In this document: positions 16,811 through 27,415 of the stretch, in pieces
Position numbering within the stretch: the first letter of the stretch is position 1
Layout: each line of letters starts with the position of its first letter
Source: Aminobacter ciceronei
GTDB lineage: Bacteria; Pseudomonadota; Alphaproteobacteria; Rhizobiales; Rhizobiaceae
Assembly (NCBI RefSeq): GCF_014138625.1
Contig: NZ_JACJHY010000002.1
Location: 62,001 to 126,000, forward strand
Length of the DNA stretch: 64,000 nt
Direction: 5' to 3'
Position numbers and translations under genes: made by a program
Notes under the pieces: generated by a model
What the model was told of the DNA's origin: nothing
What the model saw: the letters and a program-made list of their open reading frames with translations, nothing else
Databases searched by the model: none

Positions 16811-19800
16811 GCCGCAACCTCGCGCGCTTCAGCCTCGGCGATGAGGGCAGCCAGATCGTCGTCGACGGAGTTGCGCAGCGGGTGCCACAAGCCGCGCCGA
16901 CGGGCGGTGGCAAAACGCTCGGCGATGAATTTTGCTGCCGCCGGGTTTTCGCGCAGCATGAAGTCGCGCACGTCCTCGTTGCCGACATAGGCGTCGTGGA
17001 CGGCCTCGATCAGCGCGGCCGGGATGGCGTTGGTGGTCTCGGCAAAACCGATCAGCCTGTCGACCGTCTCGGCGAATTCGGAAGCGCCGCGCGGGCCATG
17101 GCGCATCTGGCCGGCAATGAAGCGGGCATTGGTGGCGCGTGCCCTGACGACGCGGCCGACAGCCTCAGTGACCGAGCGCGGCCGCGGCTTCTGCGGATCC
17201 GAGGTGTCGAGCACGATGACGTCCGCGTGCCTGCCGAGGGCAGCGACCGCTGCTGCGAAGCCGCCGATGAAGGCGACGTCGGCGGAGCCTTCGAGAATGT
17301 CGCGGCCGGGGTCGTCGCCGGTGTGCACAAGCAGATCGGCCCCGGCGATGCGGTCGGCAAAGGCGCCCGGCGCGGAAACGCCTTCGCCGTCGCTGCCCCC
17401 GTAGGCGTGGGAGGCAGCATGGAGATATGCGCGGCCGAGGTCCTCGCGCGCCTGCCAGTCACCGCTGGAAAGCAGGTCCTCGAGGCCCGCCCCATAGGTG
17501 CCGGGGGAGGAACCGAAGATGCGTGGCTCGACCTTGCCCGCGGCGCGCGTGCTGGCGGCGAGCGGGTTGTCGTGGTCGTCTTCGTCGCGGGTGGCAACGG
17601 CGCGCGCGGCGGCGTCGATGAGCGCGATCTGGGTTGGGAACATGTCGCGAAACAGGCCTGATATACGCCAGGTGACATCGACGCGCGGGCGGCCGATCGC
17701 TGCCGGCGGCAGCACCTCGATGCCGGTGACGCGACCGGTGGCGGCGTCCCATTGCGGCCGACAGCCCATCAGCGCCAGGCCCTGGGCGATCTCCTCACCG
17801 CCGGTGCGCAAGGAAGCGCTGCCCCACAGGTCGATGACGAGCGCACGCGGCCATTCGCCATGGCTCTGCAGGTAGCTGCGCATGACCTCGTCGCTGGCTG
17901 CCTTGCCGAGGTCGAAGGCCGTCGGCGTCGGCATTGTGCGCGGGTCTGACGTGAACAGGTTGCGCCCCGTCGGCAGGACGTCGGTGCGGCCACGTGCCGG
18001 AGCGCCTGCTGGGCCGGCTTTGATATGGCGGCCGTCGAGCGCGGCGATCAGGTTTTTCCGCTCGGCTTCTGCGCTGGCAAGGCGCGCTGAGTCCGGCCCG
18101 TTCTCTTCGGCGCGGCCATAGATATGCAGGCCGTCCTTGATGGCGAAATCCTTGAGGTCGCAGAGCCAGGCGTCGATGCGGCGCAGCGCTTCGTCGGGCG
18201 CGTCGGTCCCGGCGACGCCGGCCTCGGCAGCAAGGCCGGTCTGCGACGCCGTTTCGACGATGAGCTTGGCCAGGCGGTCGCGGCGACGACGGTCGAGGCC
18301 GTCTGCCTGGGCGTATTCGTCGACCAGGCGCTCGAGCTTCTGCTGGTGTTCGTCCAGGCCGGCAGCGGCGAGCGGCGGCGGCAGGTGGCCAAGCGTGATC
18401 GCTGCGATGCGACGCTTGGCCTGAGCCGCCTCGCCGGGATTGGAGACGATGAAGGGATAGACCACCGGCAGGGAGCCGATGACGATTTCGGGAAAGCAAT
18501 TCCGGCTCAGTGCCACCGCCTTGCCGGGCAGCCATTCGAGCGTGCCATGGGCGCCGACATGGACGATGGCGTGGATGCCGAGCGACTTCTGCAGCCAGAG
18601 GCCGAAGGCGAGCAGCGCGTGGCGCGGCGGCAGCGTCGGGTCGTGATAGTCGACGCGGCGATCGGCCGAACGGCCGCGGTCAGGGGCGAGGGCGACGGTG
18701 ACGTTGCCGAAGGTGGCGGCGCGGAAGGCGAAGTGGGGCAACGTAGAGCGCGCACTTCCGCCTGTAGCCTCCGCTTCGGGATAGCCCCACGCCGCTTCGA
18801 CAGCTTTCCTCGCCTCCTCAGGCAGATCTTCGGCAAGCGTGAGATAGTCTTCGAGCGCCAGCCCTTGCCCGCCAGCCTCGATCAGGTCGAGCAATGCGCG
18901 CGGCGATTGCGGAATCGATTCAACTGTGTAGCCGGCCTCCTTGAGGTCGTGCAGCATGGCGAGCACGCTTGATGGCACGTCGAGGCCGACGGCATAGCCA
19001 GTGCGACCGGGGGCGCTGGGATAGTCGGGGACGAGAATCGCCAGCTTGCGCTTTTCGGGCGGTGTCTGGCGCAGCCTGAGGTGGGCGGCGATGCGTCGGG
19101 CGACCTGCTCGACGCGATCGGACTCGGGCCGGTTGGCGAAGGCGCGGAAACCGAGGGCTGGGTCGACTTCGCTCTCCGCCTTGAACGAGATGGCGCCGGC
19201 GAGGATGCGACCGTCGAGCTCGGGCATCACCACATGCATGGCAAGATCGGCGGGCGCAAGGCCGCGCGGGCTGCCTTCCCAGGCCTCGCGGCGGGTGGTG
19301 GCGACGATGACCTGGAACACCGGCACGCGGGCGCGGTCGAACAGCGTTTCCGTGCCCGGTTCGGCGCCGGCGGCGAAGGCGGTTGCGGTGATGATTGCCG
19401 TGGGCGCGAGCTGGTCCAGGGCTGCTTCGACGAATGCTAGGGAGGCCTTATCCTTGAGGCTTGAGACGAAAATCGGGACGGGGCGGAGGCCCTGTGCTCT
19501 CAGTGCCTCGACCAACGCGTCGATAGGGGCGACGTCGGCGGCGAGCAGCATCGAACGGTAGAAGAGGATGGGGATGGCAGGAGAGCTGGAGATGGCGTGA
19601 TCCTGCGCACCCCCCTCTGTCCTGCAGGACATCTGCGCAGAGGCGCTGGTCCATCCGGCAAAAGAGGCTTCTAAATCACAGACGATGCCCCGCGCCGGAT
19701 CATAAAAACCCGCCTTCGGCACTGCGACGGGTGCCGCCATGGCATTCTTGCCACCCGCCAGTCCGGCCAGCCGCGCCACCAGCGCCTTCATGTTCTCCGG

Positions 19801-20241
19801 GCCGCCCTCGCGGAAATAGCCGAGCAGAGTGTCGAGTTCGGTGCGCGGCAGGGTCGAGGCCTCGATCAGCCTGAGATCCTCGTCGTGGCTTTCGCCCGGC
19901 AAGAGCGCCAGCGCGATGCCTTTTTCGCGCGCCATCGCGGCAAGCTGGTCGCAGCCGTAGCGCCACCAGTCGTGGCCGCCGAGAATGCGGACAAGGATGA
20001 CCTTGGCGTGGCTGGCGACGCTGTCGATCCAGAGATCGACCGACATCGGATGGCGGAGGTCGCGCAGGCTTGCGAGCCGCATCGATGGCAAGTTGTCCGC
20101 ATCCGCCTTCCAGGCGCCGGCGAGGCCGGCTAGATCGCTGTCGGTGAAGGACAGCGCCACCACATCCGCAGGCTTCTGCCTGAGGTCGACAGGCTCGATC
20201 AGGTCATCGAGCGAGGCGGAGGTGGTGGTGAGGATGTGCAT
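16807..20241 (-). CDS. cobN: Cobaltochelatase large subunit CobN
   Basis: A 1144-residue ATP-dependent cobaltochelatase subunit (ChlH/BchH family) that inserts Co(II) into hydrogenobyrinate a,c-diamide with CobS and CobT chelatase partners encoded elsewhere. Family landmarks are ILFYRSMLLAAD near residue 227, HVGAHGTLEWLPGK near 565, and the C-terminal NPRFIAGQMRHG-like NARFIAGQMRHGPRGA near 1050. Somewhat shorter than the roughly 1275-residue Pseudomonas denitrificans enzyme. Residues about 202-212 (SAQMSCRTEGGAQ) come from a short repeat copy. It begins 14 bases after cobW and overlaps cobG. Confidence 0.94.
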   Translation of the reverse strand: MHILTTTSASLDDLIEPVDLRQKPADVVALSFTDSDLAGLAGAWKADADNLPSMRLASLRDLRHPMSVDLWIDSVASHAKVILVRILGGHDWWRYGCDQLAAMAREKGIALALLPGESHDEDLRLIEASTLPRTELDTLLGYFREGGPENMKALVARLAGLAGGKNAMAAPVAVPKAGFYDPARGIVCDLEASFAGWTSASAQMSCRTEGGAQDHAISSSPAIPILFYRSMLLAADVAPIDALVEALRAQGLRPVPIFVSSLKDKASLAFVEAALDQLAPTAIITATAFAAGAEPGTETLFDRARVPVFQVIVATTRREAWEGSPRGLAPADLAMHVVMPELDGRILAGAISFKAESEVDPALGFRAFANRPESDRVEQVARRIAAHLRLRQTPPEKRKLAILVPDYPSAPGRTGYAVGLDVPSSVLAMLHDLKEAGYTVESIPQSPRALLDLIEAGGQGLALEDYLTLAEDLPEEARKAVEAAWGYPEAEATGGSARSTLPHFAFRAATFGNVTVALAPDRGRSADRRVDYHDPTLPPRHALLAFGLWLQKSLGIHAIVHVGAHGTLEWLPGKAVALSRNCFPEIVIGSLPVVYPFIVSNPGEAAQAKRRIAAITLGHLPPPLAAAGLDEHQQKLERLVDEYAQADGLDRRRRDRLAKLIVETASQTGLAAEAGVAGTDAPDEALRRIDAWLCDLKDFAIKDGLHIYGRAEENGPDSARLASAEAERKNLIAALDGRHIKAGPAGAPARGRTDVLPTGRNLFTSDPRTMPTPTAFDLGKAASDEVMRSYLQSHGEWPRALVIDLWGSASLRTGGEEIAQGLALMGCRPQWDAATGRVTGIEVLPPAAIGRPRVDVTWRISGLFRDMFPTQIALIDAAARAVATRDEDDHDNPLAASTRAAGKVEPRIFGSSPGTYGAGLEDLLSSGDWQAREDLGRAYLHAASHAYGGSDGEGVSAPGAFADRIAGADLLVHTGDDPGRDILEGSADVAFIGGFAAAVAALGRHADVIVLDTSDPQKPRPRSVTEAVGRVVRARATNARFIAGQMRHGPRGASEFAETVDRLIGFAETTNAIPAALIEAVHDAYVGNEDVRDFMLRENPAAAKFIAERFATARRRGLWHPLRNSVDDDLAALIAEAEAREVAA
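19607..19637. repeat. Single-arm repeat copy inside cobN
   Basis: GCACCCCCCTCTGTCCTGCA followed by GGACATCTGCG matches the first arm of the cobG repeat over about 27 bases. It is read in frame in a variable N-terminal linker of CobN just before the conserved ILFYRSMLLAAD block. Confidence 0.7.
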
Positions 20242-20255
20242 CCCGGCTGTCCGGT

Positions 20256-21289
<1,034 letters not shown>

Positions 21290-21293
<4 letters not shown>

Positions 21294-21748
21294 GTATCTT
21301 CCTTGATGAGAGCAAGTGGTGGGATGCGCGCGACGAGGCCGCGCTTGAGGCTATCGGGACGGCCGCGCCAGGGGATCAGGCCGTCGGTCGAGGTGGCGAA
21401 GAGTCTTGCGCCGGCGACGAGATCGTCGCCCGACATGGTGTTGAGATCGCCGAAGACGTAGCTCCACGCGCCGTCGCGGATCAGGGCGGCGCTAAGGCGG
21501 CGCTTGCAGTTGCCCAGGCACTCGACGCTGCGCACGGCGATCTCGCCATTGGCGGCGAGGCGGGCGTGCTCGGCAAGCTGGGCGCCGGCGCGTGGATGGG
21601 CGTCGGACCCGGTTTCGTCGCGGCAGGATGAGCAGACGAGGATGGTCACGTCGCATGGGCGCGCGTCGGCTGCATCGCAGGATGCGTCGGCTGATGCGAC
21701 CGGAAGGTTGTCGTCGAAATCCAAATCCAGGCTCCTTGCCCGGGGCAC
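21290..21748 (-). CDS. DUF1636 family protein, CobW-associated
   Basis: A protein of about 152 residues with two cysteine pairs spaced as in thioredoxin-fold [2Fe-2S] proteins: CSSCRDETGSD (about residues 39-49) and ECLGNCKRR (about 75-84). DUF1636 genes are regularly found next to cobW in alphaproteobacteria; the function is unproven. It is the first gene after the cobalamin riboswitch. Start choice: GTG at 21748 has poor ribosome-binding sequence, while TTG at 21724 has AAGGAG seven bases upstream and may be the true start. Confidence 0.8.
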
Positions 21749-21774
21749 CCGCCAGGCGATCGGATCAATGTCTG

Positions 21775-21950
21775 CGACGGCAGGTCTCCTGGCTTGCGGA
21801 TCGTCGCCTTCGCTCGCCTTCCCGGGAAAATCCCAGTGGTCTTCGAGCTTGGCTCTTCGCTCACAGTTGCGGGGACAGCCGCGGATTTGACGCCACCGGC
21901 GCGCACCGCATTCCCTCTTAGCCTTCGCCGTTGCGGGCGAAGGACCGTCT
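21775..21950 (-). promoter_or_regulatory. Cobalamin riboswitch upstream of DUF1636-cobW-cobN
   Basis: Read on the minus strand it contains the AAGAGGGAATGCGGTG block, GCTGTCCCCGCAACTGT, a CCACTGG/GGGAAGGC stem, and ends in the B12 box GCCAGGAGACCTGCC (21778-21792). The order and spacing match class-I cobalamin riboswitches. It lies about 30 bases before the first gene of the cob operon, so adenosylcobalamin should repress DUF1636 to cobJ. Confidence 0.95.
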
Positions 21951-21957
21951 GTGGGCG

Positions 21958-21986
21958 ATTTAGGCTTTCGCGAGGGGTGGAGTCAA
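21958..21986 (-). promoter_or_regulatory. Promoter for riboswitch-led cob operon
   Basis: TTGACT (21981-21986), 17 bases, then CTAAAT (21958-21963) on the minus strand, ending about ten bases before the riboswitch. The promoter is embedded in the last nine codons of the upstream gene, whose TAA stop is part of the -10. Confidence 0.6.
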
Positions 21987-23186
21987 CGAGGCGGAGCGAC
22001 CCGCAATGTCGCTCAGGCCGGGTCCGAGATCGCCCGCGGGCGTCACCTCGATGCTTTCGAGGCCGAGCCAGTCGCGCATCTGCTGGAGTTCTTCGTAAAG
22101 TTCGGCTGCGGTTTCCGGTGGCGCACAGGGCTCTGCATAGGCGGCGTGGACGCGCAGGATACCCGCCGGTCGGTCGGCCTTCAGGTCGATGCGGGCGACG
22201 ATGCGCTCGCCCAGAAGGAAGGGCAGGACGTAGTAGCCGTACTGGCGCTTCTCAGCCGGGGTGTAGATTTCGATGCGGTAGCGGAAGTCGAACAATTGCT
22301 CGGCACGGGTGCGCTCGAAGACGAGCGGATCGAAGGGCGCAAGCAGGGCGCGTGCCTGGATCTTGCGCGGAATGCGCGCATCGGCGTGGAGATAGGCCTG
22401 CCGGTCCCAGCCTTCGACGCGGACGGGAATCAGTTCGCCGGTCTCGACCAGCTCTTCGAGCTGGCCTTTCATGTCGGCTGGCGACAGGCGGAAATAGTCG
22501 CGCAGGCAGATGCCGGTGGCGATGCCATGGGCGCGGGCGGAGATTCGCAAGAGATCGCGATGCGCATCCTCGGCCTGGGGAGCTGGACGGTCGTATATGC
22601 CGGCCGGGAGCACGCGCTCAGGCAGATCGTAGAGGCGTTCGAAGCCACGCCGCGAATGGGTGGTGATGCGGCCGGCCCAGAACAGCCATTCGAAGGCATG
22701 CTTTTCCTGGCTCCAGCCCCACCAGCCGCCGGAACCCTTGGCGCCCTCGATGTCGGAAGCGGCGATCGGACCGCGGTCGACCACCTGGCGAAAGATCTCT
22801 TCTATATAGGGCCTGTTGGCACGGCCGAACTTGGCAAGCCCGCCATACATCCCGTCCTCGGCCCGCGCCATGCGCCAGCGCAACAACGGAAAGGTCTCCA
22901 GCGGCAGCAGCGACGCTTCATGCGCCCAGTATTCGAACAGCATGCGCTTCTTTGGAGCCATGGCGTCGTCGAGCAGGGCCATGGGGTAGGAGCCTAGTCG
23001 CGAATAGAGCGGCATGTAGTGGGCGCGCACGACGGCGCTGACCGAGTCGATCTGCAGCAGGCCGGTGCGGTCGAGCACGCGCTGCAGGTGACGCCGCGTG
23101 ATCGCGCCGGTGGGGCGCGGGTCGGCAAATCCCTGGGCCGCCAATGCGATGCGGCGGGCCGTGGCGAGTGAGAGTTTTTCCTTCAT
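21960..23186 (-). CDS. YcaQ-like winged-helix protein (crosslink repair glycosylase family)
   Basis: A 408-residue protein of the HTH_42 (YcaQ/AlkX) family. Landmarks are LDRTGLLQIDSVSAVVRAHYMPLYSRLG (an N-terminal winged-helix region, about residues 37-64), EYWAHEASLLPLE (about 85-97), LLAPFDPLVFERTRAEQLFDF (about 288-308) and YGYYVLPFLLGERIVARIDLK. E. coli YcaQ unhooks interstrand DNA crosslinks and Streptomyces AlzX-type members do similar work; that function is inferred here. It has no operon partner. Its 3' end contains the promoter of the cob operon. Confidence 0.85.
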   Translation of the reverse strand: MKEKLSLATARRIALAAQGFADPRPTGAITRRHLQRVLDRTGLLQIDSVSAVVRAHYMPLYSRLGSYPMALLDDAMAPKKRMLFEYWAHEASLLPLETFPLLRWRMARAEDGMYGGLAKFGRANRPYIEEIFRQVVDRGPIAASDIEGAKGSGGWWGWSQEKHAFEWLFWAGRITTHSRRGFERLYDLPERVLPAGIYDRPAPQAEDAHRDLLRISARAHGIATGICLRDYFRLSPADMKGQLEELVETGELIPVRVEGWDRQAYLHADARIPRKIQARALLAPFDPLVFERTRAEQLFDFRYRIEIYTPAEKRQYGYYVLPFLLGERIVARIDLKADRPAGILRVHAAYAEPCAPPETAAELYEELQQMRDWLGLESIEVTPAGDLGPGLSDIAGRSASLTPPLAKA

Positions 23187-23529
23187 TGCGGCAAGCTATC
23201 GCAGTCTCTTGAGGAGTGACGCAAGGGCACGAGAATCGACCTTTGCTGCAAATGCTAGCAGAACTTGGGTTCCGGTCTTGTCAGGAGCGTAAACTTGAGT
23301 AAAAAACGAAGGAAATCAAAGGGGAGCCACACGCGCAGGATTTTGGGCCAGCAGCGTGCTTTGCCACGTTTTGGCCAAGGTTGGACTTGCTTCGACCGAC
23401 CGGCTGCGCTAACCGTCGCCGCATTGCAGCACGACCGTTTCGTCCGGCTCGGCGAGAATCTGTCGCGCTTCCGGAAACGGACCCCGTGCTGTAAATCTGG
23501 GTGGATAGGCCACCAACGGAATTCGCAGC
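23187..23529. other. 343-base region upstream of nuoA
   Basis: This gap separates the divergent YcaQ-like gene from the complex I operon and must hold the nuo promoter. A possible pair is TTGCTT then, 16 bases on, CTAACC (about 23387-23413), but it is weak. The segment just before nuoA has only a poor ribosome-binding sequence (ACGGA). An open frame across it (from 23265) overlaps nuoA, looks random and is not called. Confidence 0.4.
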
Positions 23530-23895
23530 ATGAACGCTCTCCTGAGTTCGTACCTGCCCATCGTCATTTTTATCGGTGTGGCGCTTATTGTCGGCATTGC
23601 GCTTATCGTGGCGCCTTTCCTTGTGGCCTACCGCAGTCCGGATCCGGAAAAGCTTTCAGCCTATGAGTGCGGCTTCAACTCGTTTGACGACGCCCGCATG
23701 AAGTTCGACATCCGCTTCTATCTGGTCTCCATCCTGTTCATCATCTTCGATCTCGAAGTGGCGTTCCTGTTCCCGTGGGCGGTGTCCTTCGGCGAGATCG
23801 GTATGCTCGGCTTCTGGTCGATGATGATCTTCCTGGCCGTGCTGACCATCGGCTTTGTCTATGAATGGAAAAAGGGAGCGCTGGAATGGGATTGA
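23530..23895 (+). CDS. nuoA: NADH-quinone oxidoreductase subunit A
   Basis: A 121-residue membrane subunit of proton-pumping complex I with three hydrophobic helices. The conserved loop [22 protein letters not shown] (about residues 39-60) contains the cysteine and acidic residues near the quinone site. [12 protein letters not shown] follows. It is the first gene of nuoA-N; its stop lies ten bases inside nuoB. Confidence 0.97.
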   Translation: MNALLSSYLPIVIFIGVALIVGIALIVAPFLVAYRSPDPEKLSAYECGFNSFDDARMKFDIRFYLVSILFIIFDLEVAFLFPWAVSFGEIGMLGFWSMMIFLAVLTIGFVYEWKKGALEWD

Positions 23896-24467
23896 ACGAC
23901 GCCTCCGGCACCCTGATCGCGCCGAAGCCGAAAGGCATCATCGATCCGAACACCGGCAAGCCCATCGGTTCAGACGACGCCTTCTTCGGCGAGCTGAACA
24001 ACGAATTGTCCGACAAGGGTTTCCTCGTCACCTCGTCCGAGGCGCTGATTACCTGGGCGCGTACCGGTTCGCTGATGTGGATGACCTTTGGTCTGGCCTG
24101 CTGCGCCGTCGAGATGATGCACATCTCGATGCCGCGTTATGACGCCGAGCGCTTCGGCATCGCGCCGCGCGCCTCACCGCGCCAGTCGGACGTGATGATC
24201 GTCGCCGGCACGCTGACCAACAAGATGGCGCCGGCGCTGCGGAAGGTCTACGACCAGATGCCGGAACCGCGCTACGTCATCTCGATGGGCTCGTGCGCCA
24301 ATGGCGGCGGCTACTATCACTATTCCTATTCGGTGGTGCGCGGCTGCGATCGCGTCGTGCCCGTCGACATCTATGTGCCCGGCTGTCCTCCGACCGCCGA
24401 GGCACTTCTCTACGGCATCCTTCTTCTCCAGAAGAAGATCCGCCGCACCGGCACGATCGAGCGGTGA
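23886..24467 (+). CDS. nuoB: NADH-quinone oxidoreductase subunit B
   Basis: A 193-residue peripheral-arm subunit carrying cluster N2, the last Fe-S centre before quinone. The ligands are seen in [11 protein letters not shown] (two adjacent cysteines, about residues 62-63), [10 protein letters not shown] and [14 protein letters not shown]. The start at 23886 overlaps the nuoA end; an in-frame upstream ATG inside nuoA (23865) is rejected. Confidence 0.97.
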   Translation: MGLNDASGTLIAPKPKGIIDPNTGKPIGSDDAFFGELNNELSDKGFLVTSSEALITWARTGSLMWMTFGLACCAVEMMHISMPRYDAERFGIAPRASPRQSDVMIVAGTLTNKMAPALRKVYDQMPEPRYVISMGSCANGGGYYHYSYSVVRGCDRVVPVDIYVPGCPPTAEALLYGILLLQKKIRRTGTIER

Positions 24468-24473
24468 TCCCAG

Positions 24474-25079
24474 ATGAGTGAAGCCCTGAACGACCTTGCC
24501 GCGTACATTGCGGAAAAGCTCGATGCGGACATCGAAGAAAGCGTCGTCGCCTATGGCGAGCTGACGCTGACGGTGAAGGCCGCCGACATCGTCGACGTGA
24601 TGACCTTCCTGCGCAGCGATGTGCAGTGCCAGTTCGTCTCCTTCATCGATGCTGCCGGTGTCGACTACCCGCAGCGTCGCAAGCGTTTCGATGTCGTCTA
24701 TCATCTGATGTCGCCGCGCCAGAACCTGCGCATCCGCGTCAAGGTCGCCACCGACGAGGACACGCCGGTTCCGTCGATCACCTCGGTCTATCCGGGTGCC
24801 GACTGGTTCGAGCGCGAAGCCTATGACATGTACGGCATCCTGTTTTCGGGCCATCCCGACCTGCGTCGACTTTTGACCGACTACGGTTTCGAAGGTCACC
24901 CGCTGCGCAAGGACTTTCCGCTCACCGGCTTCGTCGAGGTTCGCTACGACGACGAGCAGAAGCGTGTCGTCTACGAGCCGGTCGAGCTCAAGCAGGAATT
25001 CCGCAATTTCGACTTTTTGTCTCCCTGGGAAGGCACCGAATACGTGCTGCCGGGTGACGAAAAAGCCAAGACGAATTGA
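24474..25079 (+). CDS. nuoC: NADH-quinone oxidoreductase subunit C
   Basis: A 201-residue complex I subunit of the 30-kDa family, with the family signature ERE(A)[34 protein letters not shown] (about residues 117-152). It is separate from NuoD, unlike the fused NuoCD of enterobacteria. It sits six bases after nuoB in the operon. Confidence 0.97.
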   Translation: MSEALNDLAAYIAEKLDADIEESVVAYGELTLTVKAADIVDVMTFLRSDVQCQFVSFIDAAGVDYPQRRKRFDVVYHLMSPRQNLRIRVKVATDEDTPVPSITSVYPGADWFEREAYDMYGILFSGHPDLRRLLTDYGFEGHPLRKDFPLTGFVEVRYDDEQKRVVYEPVELKQEFRNFDFLSPWEGTEYVLPGDEKAKTN

Positions 25080-25088
25080 GGCGCCGAA

Positions 25089-26279
25089 ATGGCTGAAACC
25101 TCCGTCCGCAACTTCAACATCAATTTCGGCCCGCAGCATCCGGCGGCACACGGCGTGCTGCGGCTGGTGCTCGAGCTCGACGGCGAAGTCGTCGACCGCG
25201 TCGATCCGCATATCGGCCTTTTGCATCGCGGCACTGAAAAGCTGATTGAGCAGAAGACCTATCTGCAGGCCGTGCCCTATTTCGATCGCCTCGACTATGT
25301 CGCGCCGATGAACCAGGAGCATGCCTTTGCGCTCGCGGTCGAGCGCCTGCTCGGCCTCGAAGTGCCGAAGCGTGGCCAGATCATCCGCGTGCTCTATTCC
25401 GAGATCGGCCGCATCCTGTCGCACCTGCTCAACGTCACCACGCAGGCGATGGACGTCGGCGCGCTGACCCCACCGCTGTGGGGCTTCGAAGAGCGCGAAA
25501 AGCTGATGGTGTTTTATGAGCGCGCCTGCGGCGCGCGCATGCACGCGGCCTATTTCCGTCCGGGTGGTGTCCACCAGGACCTGCCGCAGAAGCTGGTCGA
25601 AGACATCGGCAAGTGGATCGATCCGTTCCTGCAGACCGTGCAGAATCTCGACGACCTTCTGACGCCGAACCGCATCTTCAAGCAGCGCAACGTCGACATC
25701 GGCGTGGTGTCGCTCGACGACGCATGGGCCTGGGGTTTCTCGGGCGTCATGGTGCGCGGTTCGGGCGCTGCCTGGGACCTGCGCAAGAGCCAGCCCTACG
25801 AATGCTATTCGGAGATGGAATTCGACATTCCGATCGGCAAGAACGGCGACTGCTACGACCGCTACCTGATCCGCATGGAAGAGATGCGCCAGTCGGCGAA
25901 GATCATGCGCCAGTGCGTCGATCTGCTGCTCGGCAAGGAAGCGACCGGTCCCGTGTCAAACGTGGACGGCAAGGTGGTTCCGCCGAAGCGCCAGGCGATG
26001 AAGCGTTCGATGGAATCGCTGATCCATCACTTCAAGCTCTACACCGAAGGCTATCGTGTGCCGGCTGGCGAGGTTTATGCAGCCGTCGAGGCGCCTAAGG
26101 GCGAATTCGGCGTCTTCCTGGTCTCCGACGGCACCAACAAGCCTTACCGCTGCAAGCTGCGCGCACCGGGCTTCGCCCATCTCCAGGCCATGGATTTCCT
26201 GTGCCGCGGCCACATGCTGGCGGATATCTCGGCCGTTCTCGGCTCCCTCGACATCGTGTTTGGTGAGGTCGACCGCTAA
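25089..26279 (+). CDS. nuoD: NADH-quinone oxidoreductase subunit D
   Basis: A 396-residue 49-kDa-type subunit that forms the quinone cavity with Nuo[15 protein letters not shown] (residues 13-26), the [13 protein letters not shown] segment and the C-terminal DIVFGEVDR ending are diagnostic; the His of the HPAAHG loop is the known quinone-contact position in the family. The TAA stop is followed at once by the nuoE ATG. Confidence 0.97.
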   Translation: MAETSVRNFNINFGPQHPAAHGVLRLVLELDGEVVDRVDPHIGLLHRGTEKLIEQKTYLQAVPYFDRLDYVAPMNQEHAFALAVERLLGLEVPKRGQIIRVLYSEIGRILSHLLNVTTQAMDVGALTPPLWGFEEREKLMVFYERACGARMHAAYFRPGGVHQDLPQKLVEDIGKWIDPFLQTVQNLDDLLTPNRIFKQRNVDIGVVSLDDAWAWGFSGVMVRGSGAAWDLRKSQPYECYSEMEFDIPIGKNGDCYDRYLIRMEEMRQSAKIMRQCVDLLLGKEATGPVSNVDGKVVPPKRQAMKRSMESLIHHFKLYTEGYRVPAGEVYAAVEAPKGEFGVFLVSDGTNKPYRCKLRAPGFAHLQAMDFLCRGHMLADISAVLGSLDIVFGEVDR

Positions 26280-27404
26280 ATGTCAGTTCGCCGTCTCGCA
26301 GAAGCCAGCGTCCAGCCAGCGTCATTCGCCTTCAACAAGGCGTTCACGGCGCAAGCCAAGACCTGGATCAAGAAGTATCCCAAGGGCCGCGAACAGTCGG
26401 CCGTCATCCCGCTGCTGATGCTGGCGCAGGAGCAGGACGGCTGGGTGACCAAGGCTGCCATCGAGCATGTCGCCGACATGCTTGCCATGCCTTATATCCG
26501 TGCGCTCGAAGTCGCGACCTTCTACACGCAGTTCCAGCTCAAGCCGGTCGGCACGCGCGCCCACATCCAGGTCTGCGGCACCACGCCCTGCATGTTGCGC
26601 GGCTCGGAAGAGCTGATGGACGTCTGCCGCTCGAAGATCCATCACGACCAGTTCCACACCAACGAGGCGGGAACACTGTCGTGGGAGGAAGTCGAGTGCC
26701 TTGGCGCCTGCGTCAACGCACCGATGGTCATGATCTTCAAGGACACCTACGAGGACCTGACGCCGGAACGCCTAGGCGAGATCATCGACCAGTTCGAGGC
26801 TGGCAAGGGCGCGCAGGTCAAGACCGGACCGCAGACCGGCCGCGTGTTTTCCGCCCCGCTGACAGGCTTGACCTCGCTGGCCGACGAGAAGGGCGTGCTC
26901 AAGACGACCCGCGACAAGGCTGCCAAGGCCGCGGCAAAGGCCGCCAAGGCCGCCGCCGTCGGAACGGCCGTTCCGCCGTCGAACGCCGCCAAGCCGAAGA
27001 CCGACGCGATCGAGACCAGCCCGGCCGTCAAGTCGCCGTCGAAGGTCAAGGCAGCACCCGCAGCCGAGAAGGCAGCAAGTGTTGCAGCGCCCAAGGCAGC
27101 AGCTGCGGCCAAGCCGTCGCTCGAAGACAAGAACCGTCCGGCCGGCATCGCCAAGCCGGCTGCCGTCGACGACCTCAAGCTGATCTCGGGTGTCGGCCCG
27201 AAGATCGAGGGCACGTTGCACGAGCTCGGTATCTTCACCTTCGGCCAGGTCGCTTCCTGGAAGAAGGCCGAGCGCGATTGGGTCGACGGTTACCTGAATT
27301 TCAAGGGCCGCATCGAGCGTGACGACTGGGTCAAGCAGGCCAAGGCGCTCGCCAAGGGCGGTGTGGCCGAATACGTCCGCGTCTTCGGCAAGAAGCCGGT
27401 CTGA
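26280..27404 (+). CDS. nuoE: NADH-quinone oxidoreductase subunit E with C-terminal extension
   Basis: The 24-kDa subunit carrying a [2Fe-2S] centre (N1a) in a thioredoxin-like fold. Ligands are in [10 protein letters not shown] (about residues 99-104) and [10 protein letters not shown] (about 140-144). The core ends near residue 180. Then follow an alanine/lysine-rich linker (about 205-285) and a C-terminal domain starting [15 protein letters not shown] that resembles a helix-hairpin-helix fold, bringing the length to 374 residues, about twice the bacterial norm. The same C-terminal domain ends the unknown gene at 28810. Extended NuoE proteins occur in other Rhizobiales; the role of the tail is unknown. 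Confidence 0.95.
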   Translation: MSVRRLAEASVQPASFAFNKAFTAQAKTWIKKYPKGREQSAVIPLLMLAQEQDGWVTKAAIEHVADMLAMPYIRALEVATFYTQFQLKPVGTRAHIQVCGTTPCMLRGSEELMDVCRSKIHHDQFHTNEAGTLSWEEVECLGACVNAPMVMIFKDTYEDLTPERLGEIIDQFEAGKGAQVKTGPQTGRVFSAPLTGLTSLADEKGVLKTTRDKAAKAAAKAAKAAAVGTAVPPSNAAKPKTDAIETSPAVKSPSKVKAAPAAEKAASVAAPKAAAAAKPSLEDKNRPAGIAKPAAVDDLKLISGVGPKIEGTLHELGIFTFGQVASWKKAERDWVDGYLNFKGRIERDDWVKQAKALAKGGVAEYVRVFGKKPV

Positions 27405-27415
27405 GGAGCAAGAGC

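Noticed and set aside
16807-20241. CobN as truncated because it is shorter than the Pseudomonas denitrificans enzyme
   Set aside because: Both termini carry family motifs, the operon overlaps are intact, and CobN length varies among bacteria.
23265-23666. 133-codon open frame before and across nuoA
   Set aside because: It overlaps nuoA out of frame, has a poor start and no similarity; the region is better explained as the nuo promoter region.
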